Assembly: GCA_017626095.1 (NCBI GenBank)
Contig: JAGAJL010000024.1
Coordinates: 1-64,000, forward strand
Origin: Lachnospiraceae bacterium
Lineage (GTDB): Bacteria > Bacillota > Clostridia > Lachnospirales > Lachnospiraceae
Direction of reading: 5' to 3'
Length of the DNA stretch: 64,000 nucleotides
Part shown: positions 26,881-35,205 of the stretch, piece after piece
Layout: every line of letters begins with the position of its first letter
Position numbering within the stretch: position 1 is the stretch's first letter
The notes under the pieces: model-generated
The model's input: the letters and a program-made list of their open reading frames with translations, nothing else
Told to the model about the DNA's origin: nothing
The model's database searches: none
Translations under genes and position numbers: made by a program

Positions 26881-27981
26881 TTATACATTAAAGCGGAATA
26901 AAATCACATCTCCGTCTTTTACAACATACTCTTTTCCTTCCATGCCAACCAGACCTTTTTCTCTTGCAGCGGCAAGCGAACCAAGATCCAATAAATCCTG
27001 ATAATTCACAACTTCTGCCTTGATAAAGCCGCGTTCAAAATCTGTATGAATTTTTCCTGCTGCCTGCGGTGCTTTCGTACCCTCCTTAATCGTCCATGCT
27101 CTGCACTCATCTTCTCCTGCGGTTAAGAAACTGATTAAGCCAAGCAGTTTATAACTTGCTGCAACAAGCTTATCCAATCCCGAAGAAGTCACTCCCAGAT
27201 CATCCAGATACTCCTTTTTCTCTTCCTCTGTAAGCTCTGATAATTCCTGTTCAATCTGTGCACAGATGACAAATACTTCCGCACCTTCCTCTGCTGCCAT
27301 GGCACGAACCTTTGCAACATGAGGATTGTTAGCCGCATCATCGGCAAGCTCATCTTCTGCCACATTTGCCGCAAAAATAGTAGGTTTTGCTGTCAAAAGA
27401 TTATAAGAAGCAAACCATGCCTGAGAATCTTCATCTTCCGGCACTTCAAAAGTACGTGCCATCTGGTTATTTTCCAGATGCGCTTTGATTGCTTCAATCA
27501 GCTCTACTTCTTTTGCTAATTTCTTATCCATACGTGCCTGTTTTGCAACCTTTGCATAACGTCTCTCCAAAATTTCCAAATCAGAGAAAATCAATTCCAG
27601 ATTAATGGTTTCAATATCACGTGCCGGGTCAATATTTCCGTCGACATGAATAATATTGGTATCCTCAAAACAACGGACAACATGTACAATTGCATCAACC
27701 TCACGAATATTTGCAAGGAACTGATTGCCCAAACCTTCTCCTTTCGAAGCGCCCTTAACAAGTCCTGCAATATCCACAAATTCAATCACAGCCGGGGTAA
27801 CCTTCTTGGTTTTATACAATTCTCCAAGTTTTTCTATTCTCTTATCCGGCACCGATACGATACCCACATTGGGATCAATGGTAGCAAATGGATAGTTGGC
27901 TGACAACGCACCAGCCTTTGTCAACGAATTGAATAATGTACTTTTTCCGACATTGGGAAGACCCACGATACCTAGTTTCAT
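26881..27981 (-). CDS. ychF: redox-regulated ATPase/GTPase YchF
   Basis: A 366-residue Obg-family P-loop protein that binds ATP rather than GTP and associates with ribosomes. G1 is GLPNVGKSTLF (residues 7-17), the G3 region is VDIAGLVKGASKGEGLGNQFL, and the C-terminal TGS domain ends GKIHTDFERGFIKAEV...VLFRFNV. Length and motifs match the family closely. The ATG at 27981 follows AGAGAGG. It stands alone between a dispersed repeat and lgt. Confidence 0.96.
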   Translation of the reverse strand: MKLGIVGLPNVGKSTLFNSLTKAGALSANYPFATIDPNVGIVSVPDKRIEKLGELYKTKKVTPAVIEFVDIAGLVKGASKGEGLGNQFLANIREVDAIVHVVRCFEDTNIIHVDGNIDPARDIETINLELIFSDLEILERRYAKVAKQARMDKKLAKEVELIEAIKAHLENNQMARTFEVPEDEDSQAWFASYNLLTAKPTIFAANVAEDELADDAANNPHVAKVRAMAAEEGAEVFVICAQIEQELSELTEEEKKEYLDDLGVTSSGLDKLVAASYKLLGLISFLTAGEDECRAWTIKEGTKAPQAAGKIHTDFERGFIKAEVVNYQDLLDLGSLAAAREKGLVGMEGKEYVVKDGDVILFRFNV

Positions 27982-27996
27982 GTTTTACCTCTCTTT

Positions 27997-28050
27997 GGGG
28001 ACGATTCTTCTGTCACTACCAGTATCCCTCTGTCACAGGGAACGTCCCTC
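27997..28050. repeat. dispersed GGGACG repeat, copy near ychF
   Basis: GGGGACGATTCTTCTGTCAC opens and CACAGGGAACGTCCC closes this segment, so its ends are inverted (GGGACG/CGTCCC). It is related to the segments at 59463-59495 and 44984-45002. It lies just upstream of the ychF ribosome binding site. Confidence 0.6.
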
Positions 28051-28186
28051 TATATCTTTGTCTTTTTTATCTTTGCATTGTTACATTTTTTGCACACATA
28101 CAACGTTTAAATGCTACCACAGAAATGCTTAAAACTCAATATTGCTATTTACTTTTTCGTAAAATATTAATAATAGTATATAAAGA
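28051..28186. other. AT-rich intergenic region between ychF and the DUF4143 gene
   Basis: Upstream sequence of ychF. I see no clear promoter hexamer pair, gene or RNA element. Confidence 0.35.
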
Positions 28187-28216
28187 AAGAGCGCCCATTC
28201 CAAAGTGGATGCTCTT
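28187..28216 (-). terminator. terminator after the DUF4143 gene
   Basis: AAGAGC...GCTCTT with an inner CCA/TGG helix, followed on the minus strand by TTTCTTT. It lies 79 bp beyond the stop and resembles the hairpin at 29601-29626. Confidence 0.65.
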
Positions 28217-28294
28217 CCTACGCAGTTTCCCACGCAAAACATCATATCTTTTTTTAAAACACATTTCAACAAAATAACGAACATGCAAAAAAAT

Positions 28295-29494
28295 TTATTC
28301 TACATTCAATAGCCACTCCACAATGTCATTTACTTCAATTCCCTCATATGTGTACTTCGTATGCTTTGTTCTTGCAATAATCATTTTGGGATAGGCATCC
28401 CTGATCTGTAATAGTGGTGAATACTCTCTCTCAAAAGTTTCTTGATTAGAAATATTATCGCTAACTTGAATATAGATTTTCTCACTGCCACGCTGAGCGA
28501 CAAAATCTATTTCCTTTTGATAAAGTTTTCCTACATAAACCTCATAGCCTCTACGCAAAAGTTCCACACATACGATATTTTCATACACCCGTCCATAGTC
28601 CATATTTCGACTGCCTAATACAGCATAGCGCATTCCTGTATCACACATATAGAACTTATCCGAGGTTTCCAAATACTTCTTACCCCTTATATCATATCTC
28701 TTGATATCGTAGAATACAAATGCTGTGCACAAATACTTAATATATTTTCCTATTGTTACATGATTTGTAGCCACCTCATTTGCCTTCAAAATATCACTCA
28801 CTCTGTTCGGTGATGTCAAATTACTAATATTATCCATCAAAAATCCGCTCAATTGCCGAAGCACTTGTGTGTCCGACAAATTGTACTTTTGCACCAAATC
28901 TCTATTCACAATTGTCTCGTATACTTCTTTGATGTATGTGGTTTTGTCCAAATCCGTATTATATGCATAGGAGCCGGCTAACCCACCTTTTATAATATAT
29001 TCGTCAAACAATTTATCTTTATCATTTTCTTCACTATAATACTCACAGTATTCTTTAAAACTAAATGGAAACATATGAATTTCAATATATCTTCCGGTAA
29101 AGAGAGTTGCTAAATCAGCACTGAGTAAGAATGCATTCGATCCGGTTACATATATATCATATTTATTTTTTGAATATAAACTATTGATTGCCAATTCAAA
29201 CTTTGGGCATAATTGCACTTCATCAACAAACAAATAATTTTTCTTATCTTTGTCATATCTTTCTTCCACATACTTATGCAAAGCATGGTATTCCTTTATT
29301 TCTTCAAAATCCAAATCCATAAAATCTATAAAAATAATATTTGCATCTTCGAAGTTTTCTTTTAAATAATCAATATATACCTGCATCAGATTTGACTTTC
29401 CACAACGTCTAATCCCGGTAATAATTTTTATATCAGGAGTATCTTTTAATGCTTTGATTCTTTCTAAATATCTTTCTCTAATAATTGTTTTCAT
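28295..29494 (-). CDS. AAA family ATPase with DUF4143 domain
   Basis: A 399-residue protein of the AAA_14/DUF4143 family. The P-loop is GIRRCGKSNL (about residues 27-36) and Walker B is YLFVDEVQ (about 87-94), followed by the sensor-like YVTGSNAFLLS. The C-terminal half (from about 210) is DUF4143, with a nuclease-like EIDFVAQRG strand. These proteins are common, often mobile, and of unknown cellular role. The ribosome binding site is weak. A TTGAAT-18-TATAAT promoter lies upstream and a terminator downstream, so it is a single-gene unit. Confidence 0.88.
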   Translation of the reverse strand: MKTIIRERYLERIKALKDTPDIKIITGIRRCGKSNLMQVYIDYLKENFEDANIIFIDFMDLDFEEIKEYHALHKYVEERYDKDKKNYLFVDEVQLCPKFELAINSLYSKNKYDIYVTGSNAFLLSADLATLFTGRYIEIHMFPFSFKEYCEYYSEENDKDKLFDEYIIKGGLAGSYAYNTDLDKTTYIKEVYETIVNRDLVQKYNLSDTQVLRQLSGFLMDNISNLTSPNRVSDILKANEVATNHVTIGKYIKYLCTAFVFYDIKRYDIRGKKYLETSDKFYMCDTGMRYAVLGSRNMDYGRVYENIVCVELLRRGYEVYVGKLYQKEIDFVAQRGSEKIYIQVSDNISNQETFEREYSPLLQIRDAYPKMIIARTKHTKYTYEGIEVNDIVEWLLNVE

Positions 29495-29546
29495 TTACCC
29501 GTCACTTTCGAAACTTTAATTTTTTTACAATTTTGAAACCAATTAT

Positions 29547-29576
29547 ATTATATCACTATATATAAATACTATTCAA
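29547..29576 (-). promoter_or_regulatory. promoter of the DUF4143 gene
   Basis: TTGAAT (29571-29576) and TATAAT (29547-29552) with an 18-bp spacer, 52 bp upstream of the start codon. Confidence 0.55.
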
Positions 29577-29595
29577 TAGGTCACTTGCGAAACTC

Positions 29596-29626
29596 AAAAA
29601 GAGCATCCACACTAAAGCAGATGCTC
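29596..29626 (-). terminator. terminator after the SEDS-like gene
   Basis: GAGCATC (29601-29607) pairs with GATGCTC (29620-29626); on the minus strand the hairpin is followed by TTTTTG. It lies 40 bp beyond the stop. Confidence 0.8.
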
Positions 29627-29666
29627 CCAAAACAAAAAAATCAAAACATTTCCATTACTTTGAAAA

Positions 29667-31028
29667 TCAGATACGCAATTCTTTTTTTACAATAATCTTG
29701 TCTGCAACATTCGCAGGATAAACATCTTTGTACCTGTATATACTCATAACAATTCCAACCAACGCATAACATAGAATAATATTGCTTCTTCCTAAAGAAA
29801 AGAATGGCAGGAAAGATGCTGCAGGCGGTAACACACCAACAGCTCCAAGTATATTAATCAAAGTATTTAGCAAAAATATCATTCCACATCCAAATCCCAT
29901 CATCATTCCAAGCTCATTTTTCTGCTTTACGGATGCGCCAAATATCAGCATAACAAACACTGCCAATATCGAAATAATAACAATAGCAAGAATACTTCCA
30001 TAACTATTTAGTATATACGAAAAAATATAATCACTATTAAAATTCGGAAGACTGCCTACAACATCATTTCCGCTATTACCAATCAATGGGATATCATCAC
30101 AAAAAGCTCTAAGAATTGATGTCATATAATAACCATCTCCATCTGCCAACAAAAAAGCCCGTATCCTTGCTTCCTGATATTCAGCCATCATATGAAACGA
30201 ATACATAACATATAATATGCCGATTGGAAGCAGCAAAAACAATGACCACAAACATACAAGCGTTCTTTTTACCGGAAGTTTGAACCATCCCTTTAAAAGT
30301 GATGCCGAAAGCAACACGTTCATACTGATTAGCATAATCCCGGTTACAACAATATTCGGCATTCTAAATGTAATGAAGGCAGGAATTATCATCCAGATGA
30401 CAGCTTTTAAAAAATCGATTCTTCCACCATCTCTATATTTATATAAAATGGCTCCATAAACAGGAACATAAAACATCATTAACGCTGTTGCAGAAAAATG
30501 AAACATTCCCAAATCAATTGTATAATATGCACCATTTACTGTTCTTCCAAAGAAACCTGCCAAGTACATAATTCCGGAAAGAATAATGAAAAATCCAATC
30601 AACTTTGAATACTTTGCAATTGTTGTGAAATCAATAAAATATATTGCCATCATTATCATAAAACCGAAAATAACAGATGAAACAAATCCCGCCAAGGATA
30701 TTCGATATGTATCATTTATTTGTGTTTCAGTATCTACTCTCCCAAGAATGGAATATTGAATAACAATTCCCAATATACTAAGGATTCCTACAACAAAAAG
30801 TATTCTCCATGATATCTTTGGTCTGTGTATCTTATCCATGGAAATTCCAACTTCAACAGGATCTCCCATATCCATGACTGCACTTTTTTCAGCCTCTTCT
30901 TCTGTCATTCCATTCGATTTATTAAAGTCTATCTGTTCCTCAATATGGTCTTTGATTTCATTTGCAATATAAGGTCTGGCTTTTTTACATCTGATTTGAG
31001 ATATCAGTTTTTCAATATACTCTTCCAT
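29667..31028 (-). CDS. permease-prefix domain fused to FtsW/RodA-like membrane protein
   Basis: A 453-residue protein. The first 75 residues form a small helical domain (IEKLISQIRCKKARPYI...KSAVMDMGDP) of the permease prefix/DUF1700 type that usually accompanies PadR regulators. The rest has about ten helices and resembles the SEDS family: SILRAFCDDIPLIG, then VGVLPPAASFLPFFSLGRSN near the end, which lines up with LPFISYGGTS of FtsW. The FtsW QPAEIVK motif is not evident, so polymerase activity is doubtful. The ATG at 31028 follows GGAGG, and padR ends 15 bp upstream. Confidence 0.78.
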   Translation of the reverse strand: MEEYIEKLISQIRCKKARPYIANEIKDHIEEQIDFNKSNGMTEEEAEKSAVMDMGDPVEVGISMDKIHRPKISWRILFVVGILSILGIVIQYSILGRVDTETQINDTYRISLAGFVSSVIFGFMIMMAIYFIDFTTIAKYSKLIGFFIILSGIMYLAGFFGRTVNGAYYTIDLGMFHFSATALMMFYVPVYGAILYKYRDGGRIDFLKAVIWMIIPAFITFRMPNIVVTGIMLISMNVLLSASLLKGWFKLPVKRTLVCLWSLFLLLPIGILYVMYSFHMMAEYQEARIRAFLLADGDGYYMTSILRAFCDDIPLIGNSGNDVVGSLPNFNSDYIFSYILNSYGSILAIVIISILAVFVMLIFGASVKQKNELGMMMGFGCGMIFLLNTLINILGAVGVLPPAASFLPFFSLGRSNIILCYALVGIVMSIYRYKDVYPANVADKIIVKKELRI

Positions 31029-31043
31029 TCTCACACCTCCATC

Positions 31044-31373
31044 CTAATAACTAAAAGCCAGAACACTGGAAACAGCTATCCGGTACTCGTTCCATTCCGC
31101 TTTTTTCTTTTCTAACAAGCCTCTTCCCTCTTTTGTTATACTATAATACTTCCTTGTTTTGCCGGCATATTCCCGCTCATACGATTTCAAAAGTCCTTTT
31201 TCTTCTAAACCGTGTAATAATGGATAAAGTGTACCTGCCTTTAATTCAAATACATTATTCGATTTCTTCCTAAGGGTATCTATCATTTCATAACCATACA
31301 TATCCTTTTCCTCAAGTAACTTAAGTAATAACATCGTCATGCTTCCTGATACCAAGGTTTTATCTACTGGCAT
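31044..31373 (-). CDS. PadR family transcriptional regulator
   Basis: A 109-residue winged-helix protein. The PadR domain is marked by MLLLKLLEEKDMYGYEMIDTL and the wing LKAGTLYPLLHGLEEKGLL...GKTRKYYSIT. PadR proteins are dimeric repressors that respond to small molecules or envelope stress. It is transcribed with the permease-prefix/SEDS-like gene downstream, the usual pairing. A 19-bp palindrome sits just after its promoter and probably is its operator. Confidence 0.92.
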   Translation of the reverse strand: MPVDKTLVSGSMTMLLLKLLEEKDMYGYEMIDTLRKKSNNVFELKAGTLYPLLHGLEEKGLLKSYEREYAGKTRKYYSITKEGRGLLEKKKAEWNEYRIAVSSVLAFSY

Positions 31374-31401
31374 TTCTCATTTCTCCTTTTTTTCATTACT
31401 A

Positions 31402-31420
31402 TATATAGATAGTCTATATA
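31402..31420 (-). promoter_or_regulatory. probable PadR operator
   Basis: TATATAGA-TAG-TCTATATA, a perfect inverted repeat with a 3-bp centre, lies between the -10 hexamer and the padR ribosome binding site. A related CGAACATCTATATA sequence overlaps the promoter. Confidence 0.6.
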
Positions 31421-31432
31421 TCGATTACCTAT

Positions 31433-31461
31433 ATAATATATCGAACATCTATATATGTCAA
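31433..31461 (-). promoter_or_regulatory. padR promoter
   Basis: TTGACA (31456-31461) and TATTAT (31433-31438) with a 17-bp spacer on the minus strand. Confidence 0.7.
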
Positions 31462-31555
31462 TACCAATGCAAGGATATTTATATTAAGAATTTGATAATC
31501 ATTCTCTGGTAACATCATTCAATTTTTCTCCTTTGGGGAATAACTACTCGACTGA

Positions 31556-31589
31556 GTAAAAAGAAACGAGAGACTTTTCAGCCTCTCGT
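31556..31589 (-). terminator. terminator of the ABC transporter operon
   Basis: ACGAGAG (31566-31572) and CTCTCGT (31583-31589) form a stem followed on the minus strand by TTTCTTTTT, 26 bp after the permease stop. Confidence 0.8.
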
Positions 31590-31615
31590 AAGAAACTTCA
31601 TCATTCGGTCAAATA

Positions 31616-32407
31616 TCAGCTTACCAAATCCCGTTTTGCATAAATCATTCCGGCAACTGCAGTCATGACAACTGCAACTGCTACTCCAAAAATCAAAGCA
31701 GCCTTCTCGATTTCAGCTCCCGAAAAAATGGTGGTTGCATTCGCATAAGAAAGTGGCGACAAAAATATAGCATCTTTTAAATCCGGTATCAGTCTTACCA
31801 TCAAATCAAATACATAAAGTACCAATGCTACAGCAATTCCAATTCCCAGACGGTTCTTTTTATTCACTGCCGAAATCACAAAACAAATTGCAGCTACTTC
31901 AACATTCATCAAAAGCTGTAATCCCATAAAAGTCAAAAAATCTGTTCCAAATCCGCTTTCCCCCAAAACCAGAAATGCCAATTCATAACACAGTCCGCAA
32001 ATCACATTAAAACAAATCAAGCTAAAAAAGACTGCAGCATATTTCATTGCTATAATTTTTACTCTGGCAAGAGGAAATGTAAACGTAAGCTCTGCGGTAT
32101 GTCCATCTTCTTCCTTTGATAGAACAACTGTTGCAATGGAAGCGGCAAACATACAACTTCCAAGTGTATGTATTGTTCCGATTTCTGTAGCAAAATATCC
32201 TTTCATCGTAGCAATACTCAAAGTACTCATTCCAAATGCATCCGCAAATGCTCCCATGGAAGCAAAACTTTCTGCCATATCAGCCATACTTGATTCCATA
32301 CTTTTGTATAATAACAAACACATAAGCCCCATTCCACCGACAGATAAAGCCCATATCAACAAAGTCTTAAAACTCAATTTCCATTCATGTTTAAAAAAAG
32401 CCAGCAT
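31616..32407 (-). CDS. ABC-2 type transporter permease
   Basis: A 263-residue membrane protein with six hydrophobic segments, a large extracellular loop after the first helix and EEDGHTAELTFTFPLARVKI in the cytoplasmic coupling region, typical of ABC-2 exporters of the antibiotic or lipid type. The open frame extends to 32467, but the ATG at 32407 has AAGGAGG upstream and follows the ATPase stop by one base, so the two are translationally coupled. Substrate unknown; the LytTR-DUF3021 pair upstream is probably the regulator. Confidence 0.85.
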   Translation of the reverse strand: MLAFFKHEWKLSFKTLLIWALSVGGMGLMCLLLYKSMESSMADMAESFASMGAFADAFGMSTLSIATMKGYFATEIGTIHTLGSCMFAASIATVVLSKEEDGHTAELTFTFPLARVKIIAMKYAAVFFSLICFNVICGLCYELAFLVLGESGFGTDFLTFMGLQLLMNVEVAAICFVISAVNKKNRLGIGIAVALVLYVFDLMVRLIPDLKDAIFLSPLSYANATTIFSGAEIEKAALIFGVAVAVVMTAVAGMIYAKRDLVS

Positions 32408-32408
32408 T

Positions 32409-33242
32409 TTACTTTTCCTCCTTTTCATAATAATGCATAAACACCTCTTCAATAGAAGGCTCCTCAATCAAGATATCCTGAATGTCATGACCTTCCAATT
32501 CCTTATAAAGGTTATTTAAGTCATCCTTATAAATGAAGTCCAATTTTTCTCCGTCCCGGATCATTTTAATTCGCTTTGACTGACCGGCCAACAGATTTTC
32601 CACCGTATCCGTTACAATCAGTTTTCCCTCTTTCATAATGGCAACCCTGTCACAATGATTTCGGATTTCAGAAAGCACATGTGTAGACAGCATGCAGGTT
32701 GCTCCATCTTTTACATACTCTTTAATCAAATCAAAAAACACATTCTGCATCAACGGATCCAGACCACTGGTGGGCTCATCAAAAACAAACAATTTCGGTT
32801 TATGCTGCATGGCACAGACGATGCTGACTTTTTTTCGGTTACCCAAAGACAACTCACTGATTTTCCTTTTTACATCAACCTGAAGCCTTTCACATAACAT
32901 TTCTGCTTCGGTGCTACAATCTGTTTTTCTGACATCAGCACAGAATTTTAACGTATCTTTTATGGTCATTCCGGGATAGAACCATGCCTCACTTGGCATA
33001 TATCCTACCTGTTGTAAGATTTGTTCTTTTTCTTTTTTTGCATCCATCCCCATAATCTCTATTTGACCTTTTTCAAAGGAAATCAATCCCAACATAGATC
33101 GAATAGTTGTCGATTTTCCGGCTCCGTTCGGTCCTAAGAAACCAAAGATCTCGCCCTTGTTCACAGAAAAAGAAACATCCTCTACACCTCTGTGTTTTCC
33201 ATAATTCTTTGTTAAATTACTGATTTCAATTATTTTTTCCAT
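32409..33242 (-). CDS. ABC transporter ATP-binding protein
   Basis: A 277-residue ATPase of the ABC-2/CcmA type. Walker A is GPNGAGKSTT (about residues 37-46), the signature region reads ELSLGNRKKV and Walker B is LFVFDEPTSGLDP; the H-loop is STHVLSE. The frame is open to 33371, but that region shows no domain, and the ATG at 33242 (MEKIIEISNLTKNYG) is the natural start. It powers the permease encoded one base downstream. Confidence 0.92.
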   Translation of the reverse strand: MEKIIEISNLTKNYGKHRGVEDVSFSVNKGEIFGFLGPNGAGKSTTIRSMLGLISFEKGQIEIMGMDAKKEKEQILQQVGYMPSEAWFYPGMTIKDTLKFCADVRKTDCSTEAEMLCERLQVDVKRKISELSLGNRKKVSIVCAMQHKPKLFVFDEPTSGLDPLMQNVFFDLIKEYVKDGATCMLSTHVLSEIRNHCDRVAIMKEGKLIVTDTVENLLAGQSKRIKMIRDGEKLDFIYKDDLNNLYKELEGHDIQDILIEEPSIEEVFMHYYEKEEK

Positions 33243-33426
33243 TCGTTTTCTCCATTTCTCTACTGATAAGCAGATGTACGAATTACCTCTGTCTGCTAAT
33301 AGCATAACAAAAAATACGGTCCAGACAATACCTTGGGCTTTTAGTGGCACTTTTTCATATGTAAGTTGCACAAAATCTTTTTATCAATCTGATTGATTTA
33401 TATTTTTTTCGGATTTTATTTTTCAA

Positions 33427-33454
33427 ATTAGTCCGAATTATTATTCCGATTAAT
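33427..33454. promoter_or_regulatory. 28-bp imperfect palindrome between DUF3021 and the ABC operon
   Basis: ATTAGTCCGAATTA and TATTCCGATTAAT halves mirror each other around 33440/33441 with few mismatches. It starts 3 bp after the DUF3021 stop and lies upstream of the ABC genes. It could be a LytTR binding region or a weak terminator; the T-run is poor. Confidence 0.4.
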
Positions 33455-33457
33455 CAC

Positions 33458-33964
33458 TTATTTATTTCCCGGGATGTCGCTTTGAATAATATCTTGACCG
33501 GAATCTCCATTTTCCTTCTCCGACCGTGTCTTAAACAATTCCAAATCGGAATTCAAAATCTTATCATCAATCTTCCTTCTGCACTTGTAGACAAGGAAAA
33601 CACAGAAATACAAAAAGACAACATAACCGGCAAATCCGATTGTCACATAGATGTTTTTATCAAACCAGCCACAAACAAAAGAGACGGCAACATAGATTGA
33701 GGTACATACGATAATTCCCAGCCATTCCTTTTTTCCAAGATGATCTGCCTCGTCAAAATTCCAAAGCAAGAATACCTGAATATATCCCACGATATAAGCC
33801 AGAAAAATCATTTCCGCCATATGCAGAATATCTGCCACGGTCAGTCCGACACAAATTCGATAAGTGCAATAAAAAAACAATAGTGCAAAAAAGTATAAAC
33901 AGGCCTTAAATTCAATTCCAATTTCTTTTGTTAGATATTTTTCCCATAAGGTTGGCTTTTTCAT
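33458..33964 (-). CDS. DUF3021 family membrane protein
   Basis: A 168-residue protein with four hydrophobic segments (about residues 20-130) and a charged C-terminal tail. Its place directly after a LytTR regulator, with a 4-bp start/stop overlap (33961-33964), and its size and topology identify DUF3021. These proteins are thought to sense a signal in the membrane and control the LytTR partner. The downstream ABC transporter on the same strand is the likely target. Confidence 0.75.
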   Translation of the reverse strand: MKKPTLWEKYLTKEIGIEFKACLYFFALLFFYCTYRICVGLTVADILHMAEMIFLAYIVGYIQVFLLWNFDEADHLGKKEWLGIIVCTSIYVAVSFVCGWFDKNIYVTIGFAGYVVFLYFCVFLVYKCRRKIDDKILNSDLELFKTRSEKENGDSGQDIIQSDIPGNK

Positions 33965-34404
33965 GAGCGGTCTCCTTTCAACAATTTTCTAAAATCCGAT
34001 GCATATGTACGGGAAATTATGATATGTTCTCCGTTTGTCAGAGTCGCATCGATTCGGTTTGACGACAGGCTTTTTAACCTTTCAACCTTGTTGACGTTTA
34101 AAATCATCGATTTGCTGCAACGAAAATAGCTTTCCTCCCCCAGCATCATCTCTACTGCATGTAGTGATAAATCTAATTGAATTTCATTGTCCACGGTATA
34201 TGCAAAGGTTCTGTTATCTACCTTTTCCACGTACAAAATTTCCTGTGGCGAAAAAACAATCACCTCTCCGTCTCTTTTCCCCACAAGCTTTTTCCTATGC
34301 TTTTCCATAAAAAAAAGCACTTCTTCCACTTCAGGATTCATCTGCTGATAATTTAAAATCAGTTCATCTTCACCTTCCGCAATTTGATTAACGGTATAAC
34401 GCAA
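33961..34404 (-). CDS. LytTR DNA-binding transcriptional regulator
   Basis: A 147-residue protein. The LytTR domain covers about residues 45-143 (EILYVEKVDNRTFAYT, YFRCSKSMILNVNKVERL and TNGEHIIISRTYASDFRKLL). There is no receiver domain, so it is not a two-component response regulator. The start is a TTG at 34404 with a strong GGGAGG 8 bases upstream. It overlaps DUF3021 by 4 bp. Confidence 0.9.
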   Translation of the reverse strand: MRYTVNQIAEGEDELILNYQQMNPEVEEVLFFMEKHRKKLVGKRDGEVIVFSPQEILYVEKVDNRTFAYTVDNEIQLDLSLHAVEMMLGEESYFRCSKSMILNVNKVERLKSLSSNRIDATLTNGEHIIISRTYASDFRKLLKGDRS

Positions 34405-34494
34405 TCTTTTATCCTCCCTTTTTCACACGCTTATTTCATTATAATAATTCACCTTTTTTTTCGTCAAGAGAGGCTCAAAGTAATATAGTTATAA

Positions 34495-34732
34495 TTTTTT
34501 TGGATTTGGAGTCCCGATATCTATCTTTGTCCACCTCGTACTTCGGTTTCTAGACTTTCTAAGTGGCATGCTCACAAAATATTTATTAGATGCCCGGTTT
34601 CAAAACTCAGACTTCGTCTTCAAACAGTTGAAACCGGGCATCCTTTTTGTTCGCTATGCCACTAAGAAAGTCACAAAACCTCGTAAAAGCCGGTGGACAA
34701 AGATAGATATCGGGACCCCAAATCCAAAAAAA
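34495..34732 (+). repeat. long palindromic element, copy 1 (238 bp)
   Basis: A near-complete inverted repeat. The outer arms run from TTTTTTTGGATTTGG at the left to CCAAATCCAAAAAAA at the right, with CGATATCTATCTTTGTCCACC mirrored by GGTGGACAAAGATAGATATCG. The inner arms are AAGTGGCAT/ATGCCACT and GATGCCCGGTTTCAA/TTGAAACCGGGCATC. The apex is CTCAGACTTCGTCTTC. The ORF it contains is a by-product. It lies between the LytTR gene and DUF454. Confidence 0.85.
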
Positions 34733-34754
34733 GAGGATGTCGAAAAACATCCTC
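34726..34754 (-). terminator. terminator after DUF454
   Basis: GAGGATGT (34733-34740) and ACATCCTC (34747-34754) form a stem followed on the minus strand by TTTTTTT. It abuts the palindromic element. Confidence 0.85.
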
Positions 34755-34788
34755 AATGCATTTACTTATTCAATTTATATATCAAGTT

Positions 34789-35058
34789 TTAAGAATCGCT
34801 TTTAGCATCAGAAGAATCATCTCCACTAAAACGTTCCCAAATCCTTGACATGGTTTTGCTTTTTTTAATATGCGGCTCTACATGCGTATGATACATACGA
34901 TGATTTAAAACAAAATCCTTTATTTTTTTAGAACTCATAATCAGCAGACAGGCTCCCAGTACCAAAAACGGAATCTGCGGAATAATGGGGAGTGCCAGTC
35001 CGATGATTCCTAAAATAAGAAACGCTATTCCAAGTATTAAGAAACATATTTTTTTCAT
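34789..35058 (-). CDS. DUF454 (YbaN-like) small membrane protein
   Basis: An 89-residue protein with two hydrophobic segments (about residues 4-22 and 28-41) and the family pattern LGIIGLALPIIPQIPFLVLGACL, followed by a basic stretch (SSKKIKDFVLNHRMY). It is of unknown function and sits in the inner membrane. GGAGGG precedes the ATG at 35058. It is a single-gene unit with a strong terminator. Confidence 0.82.
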   Translation of the reverse strand: MKKICFLILGIAFLILGIIGLALPIIPQIPFLVLGACLLIMSSKKIKDFVLNHRMYHTHVEPHIKKSKTMSRIWERFSGDDSSDAKSDS

Positions 35059-35205
35059 ATAAACCCTCCGATAACGATTTCCATTTTATATCACTATTGT
35101 ATCACACCAATAATTTAAAACGGCTTAAGGATTTATTAATTCTGTTTTAAAAATAGTATCAAAATTCCAAAAGCATACTTTTATGCGCGTAAGAATCTAA
35201 ATCAC

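Noticed and set aside
34495-34732. Palindromes as insertion sequences with terminal inverted repeats
   Set aside because: The whole length is self-complementary and no transposase frame is present. A non-autonomous fold-back element remains possible but is not shown.
34568-34792. A 74-residue ORF across palindrome copy 1
   Set aside because: It reads through the inverted repeat. The related ORFs in copy 3 (from 61984 and 61991, reading on to about 62270) share only the repeat sequence, so they follow from the element, not from a conserved protein.
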